Shown here: positions 7,483 through 17,579 of the stretch, in pieces | Layout: every line of letters begins with the position of its first letter | Numbering within the stretch: position 1 is the first letter of the stretch | Source: an uncultured Bacteroides sp. | GTDB taxonomy: Bacteria > Bacteroidota > Bacteroidia > Bacteroidales > Bacteroidaceae | Direction: 5' to 3' | DNA: 22,236 bases | Assembly (NCBI RefSeq): GCF_949298305.1 | Contig: NZ_CASFWU010000042.1 | Coordinates: 1 to 22,236, forward strand | Notes under the pieces: model-generated | Database searches by the model: none | What the model was told of the DNA's origin: nothing | The model's input: only the letters and a program-made list of their open reading frames with translations | Position numbers and translations under genes: made by a program

Positions 7483-10400
7483 TCATTCTTTTTTGAACTG
7501 GGTGGGAGTCTTTCCCGTATATTGCTTGAAGGACGTACTGAAATAGCGCGGCGAGGCGAAGCCCACCCTTTCGGAAATCTCCGTAAAGTTCAGTTCCGTC
7601 TCCTTGATGAGCTTCATTGCCCGCTCAATGCGCACCTGATTGATGTAGTCGTTGGCCCCCATGCCGGTAATCGTCTTCAATTTCCGATAGAGCGAAGCCC
7701 GACTGGTCCCCAACTGGTTGCAAAGGAAGGCAATGCCCAGCTGTGGGTTCTCCAGATTGTCCGAGACGACCTGGTGCAGCTTCTTCATGAACAGCCTGTT
7801 GGCATTGGCAAGCTCAGTCTCGATGAGTTCCTCCGTCATGCCCGAGAGGCGGTAATGCTTCTGTGCCTGCAGGCGCACATACAGCCTGTTGCACACAGTC
7901 TCCACCAGCCGCTCCATTTCGATAGGCTTCTCCAGATTGCCATCCGCCCCAAGCATGTAGCCATAATCCTTGCCCGCCGTGTCGTTCCGGGCTGTCAGGA
8001 GAATGACCGGGATATGGCTGACGTTGACATCTTCCTTAATGGCACGGCACAGTTCGTAGCCGTTCATATTGGGCATCGTCACGTCGCAGACAATGATGTC
8101 GGGATTCTCTTCACAGGCCATCTGATAGGCCGTCAGCCCATCGTTGGCAGTCAGAACTTGCCCGAAACGTGTCCGCAGTTCGCCCGCCACATAGTCCACC
8201 AGCTCCACATTGTCGTCCACAATCAGGACAGAATACTGCTTCAGGTCAATCGGGTTCAACCCAACGCCGTCCGGCATGTCTACGCCCTGCCCGGAGAATG
8301 AAGGATACGTTTCATCCGGACTGGAAGGGCGCCTCTCGGCATTCTGCTGCAGACGGAGGGGCAGCTCAAAATAGAAAGCTATTCCCCGACCGGGAATATC
8401 GGCGACGCCTGTCCGTCCGTTTTGCAGTTCCACCAGTTGCTTGGCATAAGAAAGGCCCGACTTGTCCGCATCCGCTTCGGCCTCGCTTGGGCAGAAGCCG
8501 GCCAAAAGTCCGTCCGATTCAACGTCGCTCAGTCCGCTACCGCAACCGGCCACAGAGATACGGACATACTGCCCGTTGGCAACCAGCCCGGTACGCACTT
8601 CAACCTTCCCTTCCTTCGGGCTGTATTCAAGGATGTTGGCCAGCAGGCATGTCAGCACAATCCGGCACTTGACCGGGTCAAATGCCACGTCCTCAACCTG
8701 CGGGTCGAGTTTGCATTCCATAAAGGCAGCATCTCCGCCCAGGGCAACCAGGTCGTTACAGACCTCCGTCACCCAAGCATTCAAGGGGCGGACAGTCAGG
8801 TCGACCCGTCCTGTTTCCACCTCCACCCGGCCGGCATCCTGCAGCATGTTCGTAAAATCCTTCCGCAGCAGAGGCTGTACGACCGGGTTCATCAACGGCC
8901 GGCATTGCCCCTCCGAAGGATACGGAATACCTGCCGCCCGCTTCAGCAAGGCATACGGCGACGGAGAATCGTGGCCGATACTGACGGGAAGATGTACTTC
9001 GCCTTCAGGCTGCTCCGCATTCCGCTTCGCGCCATGAAGCCGTCCGTTCCTCCTCATGAATTTTCTGGCAAACAGGTACAGCAGGAAACCGACGCTCACC
9101 GCCAGGATGGCGGCAAGCCACCACGACTTGTACCAAGGCGGCTGAACAATCAGAGTAAGCACCCGCTGGGGGGCAGACCAGCCGCCGTCCTTCCGGATAT
9201 ACTCCACGTAGACAGGATAAGTGCCCACCGCCAGCGACGGGATGTTCAGCTCGGCATTGTAGTTGACAATGGCATTGCGGGACCCCTTCTCCAGACTGTA
9301 GCGGAAAAGACGGGGGCGCAGCAGGTCATCGCCGACCACCAGAAAATCAATCCGTATGTTGCGACTGTCCCAAGGGAGCACGATCTTCTCCTGCTCCAGG
9401 CGGGACATGCAATTGCTCTCGCCCACCTGTAAGTCCGTCACAATCACCCGCAAATCCTGCGAAGTTCCCGGCACGTCATTATTCGTTTCTCCGGCTATAT
9501 AAAGCAGGCCGTTGACACCTCCCATATAAATATCACCATTGCCGGCCTGTAGCACCGGCTTGGAGAGATAGTCGTTCTTGAGCGCCCCATCGGCTTCTCC
9601 GAAGAGCGAAAAGCGCTTTTCTTCCGGATAATAGGAAAGCAGATTCTCCCTGGTGCCTATCCACATGCGCCCGTTACGGTCGCACAAGACGGAATGTACT
9701 TCTTTAAACAAGGAACTGGGAATAACGGACAGCTTGCCATGTTCGAGCACATACAAGCCACTGTTTCCGGCAATCCAGAAAGCCCCTTGAGCGTCACGGT
9801 AAACGGCATTGATGAAGTTTGAGACTTCGCTGTGATAAACGGTTATCAGTTTCCTGCCCCCCTTCTCCAGTCGATAGATGCTCTGTGTATCGTAAAAGTA
9901 GGAACTGTCTCCGTCACGGCCGATGAAGCAGAGCATACCGATGACGCCGTGCTCTGCCTGGCCAATCTCCTCGAGCCGCTTTTCATGGATGTAATAACGG
10001 CAGACCGGATTGGCAAGCAGCAGGACGGCATCGTCCGTCTCACGGCATAGATTGGCAGGTATTCCACTGTACCGGACAAAGTTATTCAACCGCTCAAAGC
10101 TGAACGGAAAAGGTTCCTTCCTGCCCGTCTGCTTGTCGAAAAGGAAAAAGCCTTTACCGAAAACCGACAGCAACAATTGCCGCCCGGAGTACCGGCAGAC
10201 GGACACGACCTTGTCACCCCACGTGTCGGGATAGTGACGGAAAGTATGCTCATCCGTATCGAGCCGGTTCAAGCCGCCGCCATCGGTCCCAATCCACACG
10301 GAGCTGCTGTCCGGCTCCTGGTAAAGCGAGAGCACCGTCTTATCGCTCAGCCCCCGGTGGTAACCCAACGGTACGCTCTGAAAGGTTTGCATGCTGACCG

Positions 10401-11385
10401 AACGTATATTGAGCACTCCCCACCGCGCCGTACTCGCCCACACGCCGTTTCCATTCCGGCTGCCTTCTATACTGATAATGGTATTGACGGGAAGGGAACG
10501 CTGGTTGTCCGGCTCGTGCTCAATCACCCGGATGTTCCCACTGGCAGGCTCAATGATGTTAATCCCTCCCCCGTCTGTTCCGGCCCAGACCTTACCGTCA
10601 ATCAAAGTCACGCACAGCACGAGATTATTGCTCAGTTTCGAATTGCGGGTCGTATAATGCGACAGCAAACGGCCGTCAGGCGCAATTCTTTTCAAGCCGT
10701 CATTATAATCGGCTACCCACAGGCAGCCTTCCGTATCCACACACATCCCCGCCACCTTGCTCCACCGGGAGAAAGACATCGGAAGTTTCTTCCGTTTCTT
10801 CAGGTCGTAAAACAGAAGCTGGTCCTGACGATTGGAGCACACCAGCGTGTCTGCATTCCACAACACCATCCGCCGGCAATCGAAATTCTCCGTATCCAGC
10901 ACCAGTGTTTCCGTAATTCTTTCCGACTCAGAAGAATACAAGTACAAACTGTCCATTCCGCCGAATACAAGTCCGCCCGTTGTCCGGCAGGCGGCCCCGG
11001 CCCGAATCAGCCCCCCTTCCTTCAGATAGGGGACAAAGCAATCCTCCTTTACAGAATAACGGGCCAGCCCCTTATCGGTCAGCAACCACAACCGATGGCG
11101 GTCATCTTCCACCAGCTGCAGTACGGAGGCTGACGAAGGCTGACGGGGGTTATCAATAAAAATATTATAACGTTTCAACCTGATTCCGTCGTAACGGAAC
11201 AATCCGGCCGGAGTGCCCAGCCACAGCAATCCGTTGCTCTCTTCAAAGATGTAAGACACACGGGAAGGCATGCCTTGAGAAAGTCCAATGCGTGTAAAAG
11301 TAAAAGATTCGCCGGCCCGTAAAGGAACATGAATGTAAAGGCAAGACCAAACGAACAGGAAGATATAAATCGAAGGTGCTTTCAT
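7483..11385 (-). CDS. Hybrid two-component system (HTCS) regulator with a degenerate kinase core
   Basis: A 1300-residue one-polypeptide regulator typical of Bacteroides PULs. A signal peptide (about 1-24) is followed by a periplasmic sensor of beta-propeller repeats (for example LLWLGTPAGLFRYDG, VWIGTDGGGLNRLDTD and MWIGTRENLL), a Y_Y_Y-type domain (about 680-745) and one TM (about 756-776). The cytoplasmic part holds a histidine kinase-like region (about 800-1040), a receiver with phospho-acceptor D1101, T1131 and K1153, and a C-terminal AraC-type DNA-binding domain (about 1200-1300). The kinase region is unusual. An H-box remnant SIGHDSPSP keeps H805 and the H-D/E-xxx-P pattern, but proline follows at +3. 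The N-box keeps N917 but has E920 where lysine is usual. The G1 position normally held by the adenine-binding aspartate is G947 (VAGCGSGL). The G2 glycine motif is reduced to DKSGL. Divergent orientation to the GH2-susC-susD genes marks it as their likely activator. Confidence 0.93.
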   Translation of the reverse strand: MKAPSIYIFLFVWSCLYIHVPLRAGESFTFTRIGLSQGMPSRVSYIFEESNGLLWLGTPAGLFRYDGIRLKRYNIFIDNPRQPSSASVLQLVEDDRHRLWLLTDKGLARYSVKEDCFVPYLKEGGLIRAGAACRTTGGLVFGGMDSLYLYSSESERITETLVLDTENFDCRRMVLWNADTLVCSNRQDQLLFYDLKKRKKLPMSFSRWSKVAGMCVDTEGCLWVADYNDGLKRIAPDGRLLSHYTTRNSKLSNNLVLCVTLIDGKVWAGTDGGGINIIEPASGNIRVIEHEPDNQRSLPVNTIISIEGSRNGNGVWASTARWGVLNIRSVSMQTFQSVPLGYHRGLSDKTVLSLYQEPDSSSVWIGTDGGGLNRLDTDEHTFRHYPDTWGDKVVSVCRYSGRQLLLSVFGKGFFLFDKQTGRKEPFPFSFERLNNFVRYSGIPANLCRETDDAVLLLANPVCRYYIHEKRLEEIGQAEHGVIGMLCFIGRDGDSSYFYDTQSIYRLEKGGRKLITVYHSEVSNFINAVYRDAQGAFWIAGNSGLYVLEHGKLSVIPSSLFKEVHSVLCDRNGRMWIGTRENLLSYYPEEKRFSLFGEADGALKNDYLSKPVLQAGNGDIYMGGVNGLLYIAGETNNDVPGTSQDLRVIVTDLQVGESNCMSRLEQEKIVLPWDSRNIRIDFLVVGDDLLRPRLFRYSLEKGSRNAIVNYNAELNIPSLAVGTYPVYVEYIRKDGGWSAPQRVLTLIVQPPWYKSWWLAAILAVSVGFLLYLFARKFMRRNGRLHGAKRNAEQPEGEVHLPVSIGHDSPSPYALLKRAAGIPYPSEGQCRPLMNPVVQPLLRKDFTNMLQDAGRVEVETGRVDLTVRPLNAWVTEVCNDLVALGGDAAFMECKLDPQVEDVAFDPVKCRIVLTCLLANILEYSPKEGKVEVRTGLVANGQYVRISVAGCGSGLSDVESDGLLAGFCPSEAEADADKSGLSYAKQLVELQNGRTGVADIPGRGIAFYFELPLRLQQNAERRPSSPDETYPSFSGQGVDMPDGVGLNPIDLKQYSVLIVDDNVELVDYVAGELRTRFGQVLTANDGLTAYQMACEENPDIIVCDVTMPNMNGYELCRAIKEDVNVSHIPVILLTARNDTAGKDYGYMLGADGNLEKPIEMERLVETVCNRLYVRLQAQKHYRLSGMTEELIETELANANRLFMKKLHQVVSDNLENPQLGIAFLCNQLGTSRASLYRKLKTITGMGANDYINQVRIERAMKLIKETELNFTEISERVGFASPRYFSTSFKQYTGKTPTQFKKE

Positions 11386-11405
11386 GGTTCAACAAAATGG
11401 TCGAA

Positions 11406-11413
11406 CAAATATA
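11406..11413 (-). promoter_or_regulatory. Putative -7 promoter element for the HTCS gene
   Basis: The minus strand reads TATATTTG, an exact TAnnTTTG match, 20 bases before the HTCS start codon. The surrounding sequence is AT-rich. No TTTG lies at -33 spacing. Confidence 0.5.
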
Positions 11414-11472
11414 TACAAATATTCAGTAAACCATACACATAAGCAAAAAAACTGGAAAAACCCGGCGGAAAT

Positions 11473-11543
11473 TCTAAAAATAGCTCAGAATATGTCTAAA
11501 AATAGCTTTTTAATCAAAATTGGAAGTTTAATAGCTAAAAATG
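11473..11543. promoter_or_regulatory. Direct repeats in the HTCS/GH2 divergent gap, candidate HTCS operator
   Basis: The 13-mer TCTAAAAATAGCT occurs exactly twice, at 11473-11485 and 11495-11507, 22 bases start to start, so both copies face the same side of the helix. A partial third copy, GCTAAAAATG, lies at 11534-11543. AraC-type HTCS outputs are known to act on promoters of the adjacent susC-like unit, and this gap lies directly between regulator and target. Binding is inferred. Confidence 0.5.
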
Positions 11544-11567
11544 GAAAACTTTAAACGAATGTCTGAT

Positions 11568-11575
11568 TATTTTTG
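11568..11575 (+). promoter_or_regulatory. Putative -7 promoter element for the GH2-susC-susD unit
   Basis: TATTTTTG matches TAnnTTTG exactly, 35 bases before the GH2 ATG at 11611 and 25 bases after the last of the nearby repeats. A -33 element is lacking, which suits a promoter that needs an activator. Confidence 0.5.
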
Positions 11576-11610
11576 CTAAACCTTTTGCTGACCAAACCAG
11601 ATTTAATGGT

Positions 11611-14298
11611 ATGAATAAAACGATTCTTATCCTCATTGTGTGGATAGCTGGCTGCCTTGGAATGCTTGCACCCCAACGGCTATATGCAGCCCACCAACCG
11701 AACTATTCGACAGCCGGATTCTTCGAGCTTCCCAACACGGGGCGGGTTGTCTACAACATGAACCCCGCCTGGCGCTTCCATCAAGGGGAAATGGCCGGAG
11801 CCGAACAAAAAGAATTCAACGACAGCGAGTGGCAACTGACCTCATTGCCTAACGGCATAGAATACCTCCCCTACGAAGCCAGCGGCTGTACCAACTACCA
11901 AGGTGCCGTATGGTACCGGAAGCACTTCACGCCCGAAGAAAGCTGGAAAGGGAAACGCCTGTTCCTGCATTTCGAAGCCATCATGGGAAAATCGAAAGTA
12001 TGGGTCAACGGAACGCTTGTCAAAGAACATTTCGGAGGATACCTTCCTGTCATAGCCGACATTACTTCTTATTTGATTGCCGGAGAGGATAATGTAATTG
12101 CCGTCTGGGCAGACAACAGCGACGACCCCTCCTACCCTCCAGGAAAACCGCAAGACATGCTCGACTTCGCCTATTTCGGAGGCATTTACAGAGACTGCTG
12201 GCTGTTAGCCCATAACGATGTGTTTATCACCGACCCCAATTACGAAGACGAGACGGCCGGAGGCGGTCTTTTCGTATCGTTCGGGGCAATCAATGAAGAA
12301 AAGGCAGAAGTGCGGTTAGACCTGCATGTCCGTAACTTGTCCGCCCGTTCCTTCTCCGGAAAAACCGTATTCGAATTATATGATAAGGGAAATAAGCTGG
12401 TGCAGACGGCCGAAAAGTCAGTGTCCCTGGGACGGGGAAAAGCACATAAGACATCTGTTCAGCTGTCTGTGAACAGGCCTCATTTGTGGGAACCCGACTC
12501 TCCGTATCTATACCAGCTGCACGTCAAGATTGTAGACCGCAACGGAAAGGTGGTCGATGGTTATCGCCGACGGGTCGGCATCCGCAGCATAGAGTTCAAA
12601 GGCAAAGACGGTTTCTGGCTCAACGGGAAGCCTTATCCCTATCCGCTGATAGGCGCCAACCGTCATCAGGATTTTGCCGTAGTGGGCAACGCCCTTTCCA
12701 ACAGCCTTCACTGGCGCGACGCCAAGAAACTGCGCGATGCAGGTTTGCGCGTCATCCGCAACGCCCATTACCCGCAAGACCCCGCCTTTATGGATGCCTG
12801 CGATGAATTGGGCCTGCTTGTCATTGTCAACACGCCCGGATGGCAATTCTGGAATGACGAGCCTGTCTTTGCCGAACGGGTCTACAACGACATCCGCAAC
12901 ATGGTGAGACGCGACCGCAACCATCCGTCCGTATGGATGTGGGAACCCATCCTGAACGAGACGTGGTATCCGGAAGATTTTGCCAAAAATGTCCTGAACA
13001 TCCTGAAAGAAGAATACCCGTATCCTTATTGTTACGCCGGTTGTGACGCAACGGCACGAGGACATGAATTTTTCCCCATACAGTTCACTCACCCCATCAA
13101 TGGGCAGGGAGGAGCGTTCAATACCGACATTCTCGACCCGGAAGTCTCTTATTTCACCCGCGAATGGGGCGATAACGTGGACGATTGGAACTCACACAAC
13201 TCGCCCAGTCGTGTAAGTCGCGCATGGGGAGAGGTACCCATGCTGATGCAGGCACAGGGATATGCCAAAACCGATTATCAGTACACCCATTATGATGTCC
13301 TGTACCGCAATCCGCGCCAGCACATGGGAGGTTGCCTGTGGCATTCTTTCGACCATCAGCGGGGTTATCATCCCGATCCGTTCTATGGAGGAATTATGGA
13401 TGCCTTCCGACAGCCGAAATATTCTTATTACATGTTTTGCTCGCAACGGCCGGCTGAAGTAAACGAAGAGATGATTGCTGAAACCGGCCCAATGATTTAC
13501 ATAGCCCACGCCATGACGCCATTTTCGCCCAAAGACATAACCGTTTACAGCAATTGTGACGAAGTGCGTCTTACCTATTGCAAAGACGGCAAACAGTTTA
13601 CTTACAAAAAAAGGCCGTCTGCCGAAGGCATGCCTTCGCCCGTTATCACCTTCCCGGACGTTTGGGACGTGATGTATGACAAGCAACTGTCTCGCGACAG
13701 GAAACAAGAAGACTCCTATCTGCTGGCCGAAGGCCTGATGGACGGCAAAGTTGTAACGACCCACAAGGTAACCCCTTCGCGCCGCCCGTCGAAACTTCTG
13801 CTGTGGGCCGACGATGAACAGGTCGAAATGACCGCCGACGGTTCAGACCTTGTGACCGTAGTAGCGGCCGTGGCCGACGGCAAAGGAATGATCAAACGAC
13901 TGAACAATTACCACATCCGCTTTGAAGTGGAAGGCCCGGCCGAACTGGTAGGCAATGCGGAAACCTTTACCAATCCGTGTGCCGTACAGTGGGGAACGGC
14001 TCCCATACTGCTGCGCGCAGCCACCACTCCAGGCACCGTCAAGGTAAGAGCCTTTGTCACAATGGAAGGAAGGCACATTCCCCTTTCGGCAGAACTGGTC
14101 ATTGAAACCCATGCGGCGGCCCATCCGCTGGTGGCAGATGATAACGAAATGAAGGAGATGAAAAAACAGACGGCCCGCGGCGTACAGGCCCCGAAGGCCA
14201 CTACCACGGACTGCGAAAAGCAAGTCCGCAAGCTGCAGCAAGAACTGGACCAGCTGAAATTAAAGGAAGTAGAAAGACAGCAAAGTGACTTTGAATAA
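11611..14298 (+). CDS. GH2 family glycoside hydrolase, beta-galactosidase-like, exported
   Basis: An 895-residue retaining exo-glycosidase of family 2. Domains in order: export signal (about 1-27), sugar-binding jelly roll (about 45-210, with WYRKHF and FGGIYRDCWL), Ig-like domain (about 230-335), TIM barrel (about 340-620), two C-terminal Ig-like domains (about 625-850) and a charged coiled-coil tail (about 863-893). E450 (WEPILNETW) fits the acid/base and E518 (FTREWGD) the nucleophile. GANRHQDF corresponds to the NRH motif of beta-galactosidases, but galactosidase specificity is only the nearest guess; GH2 also includes mannosidases, glucuronidases and arabinosidases. IAGC at 12-15 fits a lipobox, but the short n-region and the long hydrophobic stretch after it leave lipoprotein versus signal peptidase I cleavage (near YAAH) open. 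It is the first plus-strand gene after the divergent gap and lies 65 bases before the susC-like gene. Confidence 0.92.
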   Translation: MNKTILILIVWIAGCLGMLAPQRLYAAHQPNYSTAGFFELPNTGRVVYNMNPAWRFHQGEMAGAEQKEFNDSEWQLTSLPNGIEYLPYEASGCTNYQGAVWYRKHFTPEESWKGKRLFLHFEAIMGKSKVWVNGTLVKEHFGGYLPVIADITSYLIAGEDNVIAVWADNSDDPSYPPGKPQDMLDFAYFGGIYRDCWLLAHNDVFITDPNYEDETAGGGLFVSFGAINEEKAEVRLDLHVRNLSARSFSGKTVFELYDKGNKLVQTAEKSVSLGRGKAHKTSVQLSVNRPHLWEPDSPYLYQLHVKIVDRNGKVVDGYRRRVGIRSIEFKGKDGFWLNGKPYPYPLIGANRHQDFAVVGNALSNSLHWRDAKKLRDAGLRVIRNAHYPQDPAFMDACDELGLLVIVNTPGWQFWNDEPVFAERVYNDIRNMVRRDRNHPSVWMWEPILNETWYPEDFAKNVLNILKEEYPYPYCYAGCDATARGHEFFPIQFTHPINGQGGAFNTDILDPEVSYFTREWGDNVDDWNSHNSPSRVSRAWGEVPMLMQAQGYAKTDYQYTHYDVLYRNPRQHMGGCLWHSFDHQRGYHPDPFYGGIMDAFRQPKYSYYMFCSQRPAEVNEEMIAETGPMIYIAHAMTPFSPKDITVYSNCDEVRLTYCKDGKQFTYKKRPSAEGMPSPVITFPDVWDVMYDKQLSRDRKQEDSYLLAEGLMDGKVVTTHKVTPSRRPSKLLLWADDEQVEMTADGSDLVTVVAAVADGKGMIKRLNNYHIRFEVEGPAELVGNAETFTNPCAVQWGTAPILLRAATTPGTVKVRAFVTMEGRHIPLSAELVIETHAAAHPLVADDNEMKEMKKQTARGVQAPKATTTDCEKQVRKLQQELDQLKLKEVERQQSDFE

Positions 14299-14363
14299 TA
14301 GATAGAATGAAAAACAAACCGCCCCTGCTATCTGATGGGGATAATCTTAAATTTAATAACATT

Positions 14364-17300
14364 ATGATTAAAAGTTTCAGAAAAGTCAGCTTATTGCTAT
14401 GCCTGGGGATTGTATCCACAGGAATAGCCTATGCGATACCTGCAGAAGAGGTATCGGCTGCAAACGTAGTTTTACAGGGCCAGCCCTGTAAAGGTGTGGT
14501 AAAGGACTCAAGCGGTGAGACCGTTATCGGCGCGTCCGTGCTTGTAAAGGGAACAACCAACGGCACGATTACGGACATAGACGGCAATTTCACCTTGAAC
14601 AACGTAGAACAGGGAGCTACCATCCAGATTTCCTTCGTCGGTTACCAGACTCTGGAAGTAGTATGGAACGGCACGCCGCTGAACATTACCCTTAAAGACG
14701 ACACCCAACTGCTTGATGAAGTGGTTGTCGTAGGTTTCGGTACCCAGAAGAAAGTCAATCTGACCGGTTCCGTTTCGACGATGAACTCCGAAGAACTGAC
14801 AGCCCGCCCGGTTTCGTCCGTAGCCCAGGCCATGCAGGGTATGGTTGCGGGTATGAACTTCTCTTACAGCGACGGTGGCCGTCTGGACAGTAACCTGAAT
14901 TTCGACATTCATGGTACGGGTACCATCGGCGACGGTTCGAGCGCCAGCCCGCTGGTGTTGATTGACGGTGCCGAAGGTAACCTCAATGCCATCAACCCCG
15001 CGGATATCGAGAACATCTCCATATTAAAGGATGCCTCAGCATCTTCTATTTACGGTTCAAGAGCCGCCTTCGGCGTGGTATTGGTGACTACCAAAAAAGT
15101 AAGGCCGGCAAGACGTCCATCAGCTACAACAACAACTTCCGCTTTACCCGCTCCATCAACATGCCCGATGTAGCAGATTCCTACACCTATGCACGCTACT
15201 TCAACCTGATGCGCGCCAACGGCGGTCTGGGTCCCCAGTTCTCGGACGAGCAGCTGGACAAGTTCAAGCGCTACATGGCCGGTGACCCGACGGTAGCTTC
15301 AGCCGACCCCGACCCTCAGAACGCCAATAACTGGTGGTGGATTGGAAACACCAACACCGATTGGTACGACGTATTGTACGGCGACACTTCCTTCCAGCAA
15401 GAACACAACATCAGCGCCAGCGGTGGTTCGGAGAAAATCCAATATTACCTGTCGGCCAACTTCCTGTCACAAGAAGGCATCATCGCCATCAATCCCGACC
15501 AGATGAAACGCTATACCGTGACATCCAAAATTACGGCCGAGCTATTCCCCTGGCTGAAGGCGACCTATAATGTGAAATACATCCGGAAGGACTTCACCAC
15601 TCCATCCATTCTGGACGATTCCTCCAACGGTACCCTGTATTACAACACGGCCAAGCGCTGGCCGATGGAGCCTGAATACAACCCCGACGGTTCGCTGGCT
15701 TCCAATACGCTTTTGTTGCCTTTGAGAGATGGCGGTAACAAAGAAAGACAGACTGATTACATCTACCAGCAATTCCAGTTAGTGGCAACACCTTTGGAAA
15801 ATTGGAACATTTACGGCGAATTGAACTATAACATCACAGACGAATTCCAACATACAGAGTGGTTCAAACTGCTGAGAACCCATGTGGACGGCTCAACTTA
15901 TTGGGATGCCAGCCGGCCTACCGACTATGCGGCAGAATATGCGACCCGCAACAATTACTTCAACACGAATTTCTATTCAGACTATTCTTTCACATTGCAA
16001 GAGAATCATAACTTCAAGGTGATGGCCGGTTTCCAGGCTGAATTGAACAAATACCGCTATCTGTGGGGCCGCAAGGATGACCTGATTACGGAAAATGTGC
16101 CCAACATTGCGACAGCAACCGGAGAAGATTATGTAGACGCACAATTGACACACTGGGCCACTGCCGGTTTCTTCGGCCGTTTGAACTATGATTACAAAGG
16201 CCGTTACCTGTTTGAGGCCAACATCCGTTACGACGGTACGTCCCGCTTTGACCGCAACCAACGCTGGAACTGGTTCCCCTCCTTCTCAGCCGGATGGAAC
16301 ATTGCTCAGGAATCATTCCGGGAACCGCTGATTGACTATGTAAACGTATTCAAGCTGAAAGGTTCGTGGGGCCAATTGGGTAACCAGAATACAAAGACCT
16401 GTATCCCTACATCTTGAGAATGCCCTTCTCATCCGCAGCCGGCGGATGGCTGATTAATGGCCAGAAACCCAACCTGTCTTCATATCCCGGTCTGGGTACT
16501 TCACTCTTGGGTTGGGAAACCATGCAGTCGTGGAACATCGGTTTTGAACTGGCCATGTTCAGAAACAGACTGACGTTAAGTTTCGACTGGCTTAACCGTA
16601 CAACCAAGGACATGGTAGGTCCCGCTCCCGAGCGTCCTGCAACCTTGGGAACCGGCGCTCCCAAAATGAATAACGCCGAAATGGTTTCCAAAGGTTTCGA
16701 CTTGGAAATCTCCTGGAGAGACCAAACCGGTGACGTCAGCTATGGTGCACGCTTCATCCTGTCGGATGCACGTCAGAAGATTTTGGACTACCCGAACGTA
16801 GACGGTTCGTTGAGCGCATGGCGCGTAGGACAGTACCTGAACGAAATCTGGGGTCTGGAGACACTGGGCATCGCCAAGACTGAAGAAGAAATGGACCAAT
16901 ATCTGGCCAATCTGCCCAACGGCGGCGTAACCTGGGGTAACAACTGGAGCGCCGGCGACGTAATGTACGTAGACCGCAACGGCGACGGCAAGATTTCGGA
17001 AGGCGCTACGGAAGACGACCCGGGCGACTTGTACATCATCGGAAACTCGACTCCCCGCTTTAATTTCGGTCTGGACTTAAATGCCGAATGGAAAGGCTTC
17101 GATGTGCGCATCTTCCTGCAAGGTACAGCCAAACGCGACTACTGGATTGGAGGAAATATGTACTTCGGCGCATCCGGCGGTACTTGGAATGCCAGCTGCT
17201 TCACTTCCCATCTGGACTTCTTCACAACTGGCAATGAAGTTACCAATGAAGACGGTTACTTCCCCGAAAACCGCGATGCATTCTTCCCCCGCCCGTTGGA

Positions 17301-17568
17301 AGACTCCGGCAAAAACACACATACACAAACCAAGTATTTGTCCAATGCTTCCTATCTGCGCGTGAAGAACCTCCAGCTGGGCTACACGCTGCCGCAAACT
17401 TGGACTGCCAAAGTCGGCATTTCCCGCTGCCGTCTGTTTGTTTCAGGAGAAAACCTGTTTACCATTACAGGACTGCCTGACGGATTCGATCCGGAAAACC
17501 TCAACAACAGCGGTAAGAACTACCCGCTGGCAAGAAATATTTCTTTCGGTCTGAATGTTAACTTTTAA
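14364..17568 (+). pseudogene. SusC-like TonB-dependent transporter with two frameshifts
   Basis: The three frames 14364-15099, about 15101-16395 and about 16396-17568 join into one SusC-like outer-membrane transporter of about 1068 residues, a normal length. It starts at the ATG at 14364 with a signal peptide (MIKSFRKVSLLLCLGIVSTG). Next come a carboxypeptidase-regulatory-like domain (KGVVKDSSGETVIGAS onward), the plug (LDEVVVVGFGTQKKVNLTGS, then YGSRAAFGVVLVTTKK) and the barrel ending NISFGLNVNF. A base is missing near 15099, after a six-A run where GGT AAG GCC would be expected. Another is missing near 16393-16396, where TKDLYPYILRMP is expected but the frame reads TKTCIPTS and stops. Outside these two points all residues look conserved, so either the breaks are very recent or they are sequence errors. 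In a working copy it would import glycan fragments together with the SusD-like protein. Confidence 0.85.
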
Positions 17569-17579
17569 AATTGAATAAT

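Noticed and set aside
15093..15100. Programmed frameshifting at the A6-G site in the susC-like gene
   Set aside because: The run resembles a slippery site, but a second unrelated break 1.3 kb later and no known programmed shift in SusC genes make base loss or sequence error more likely.
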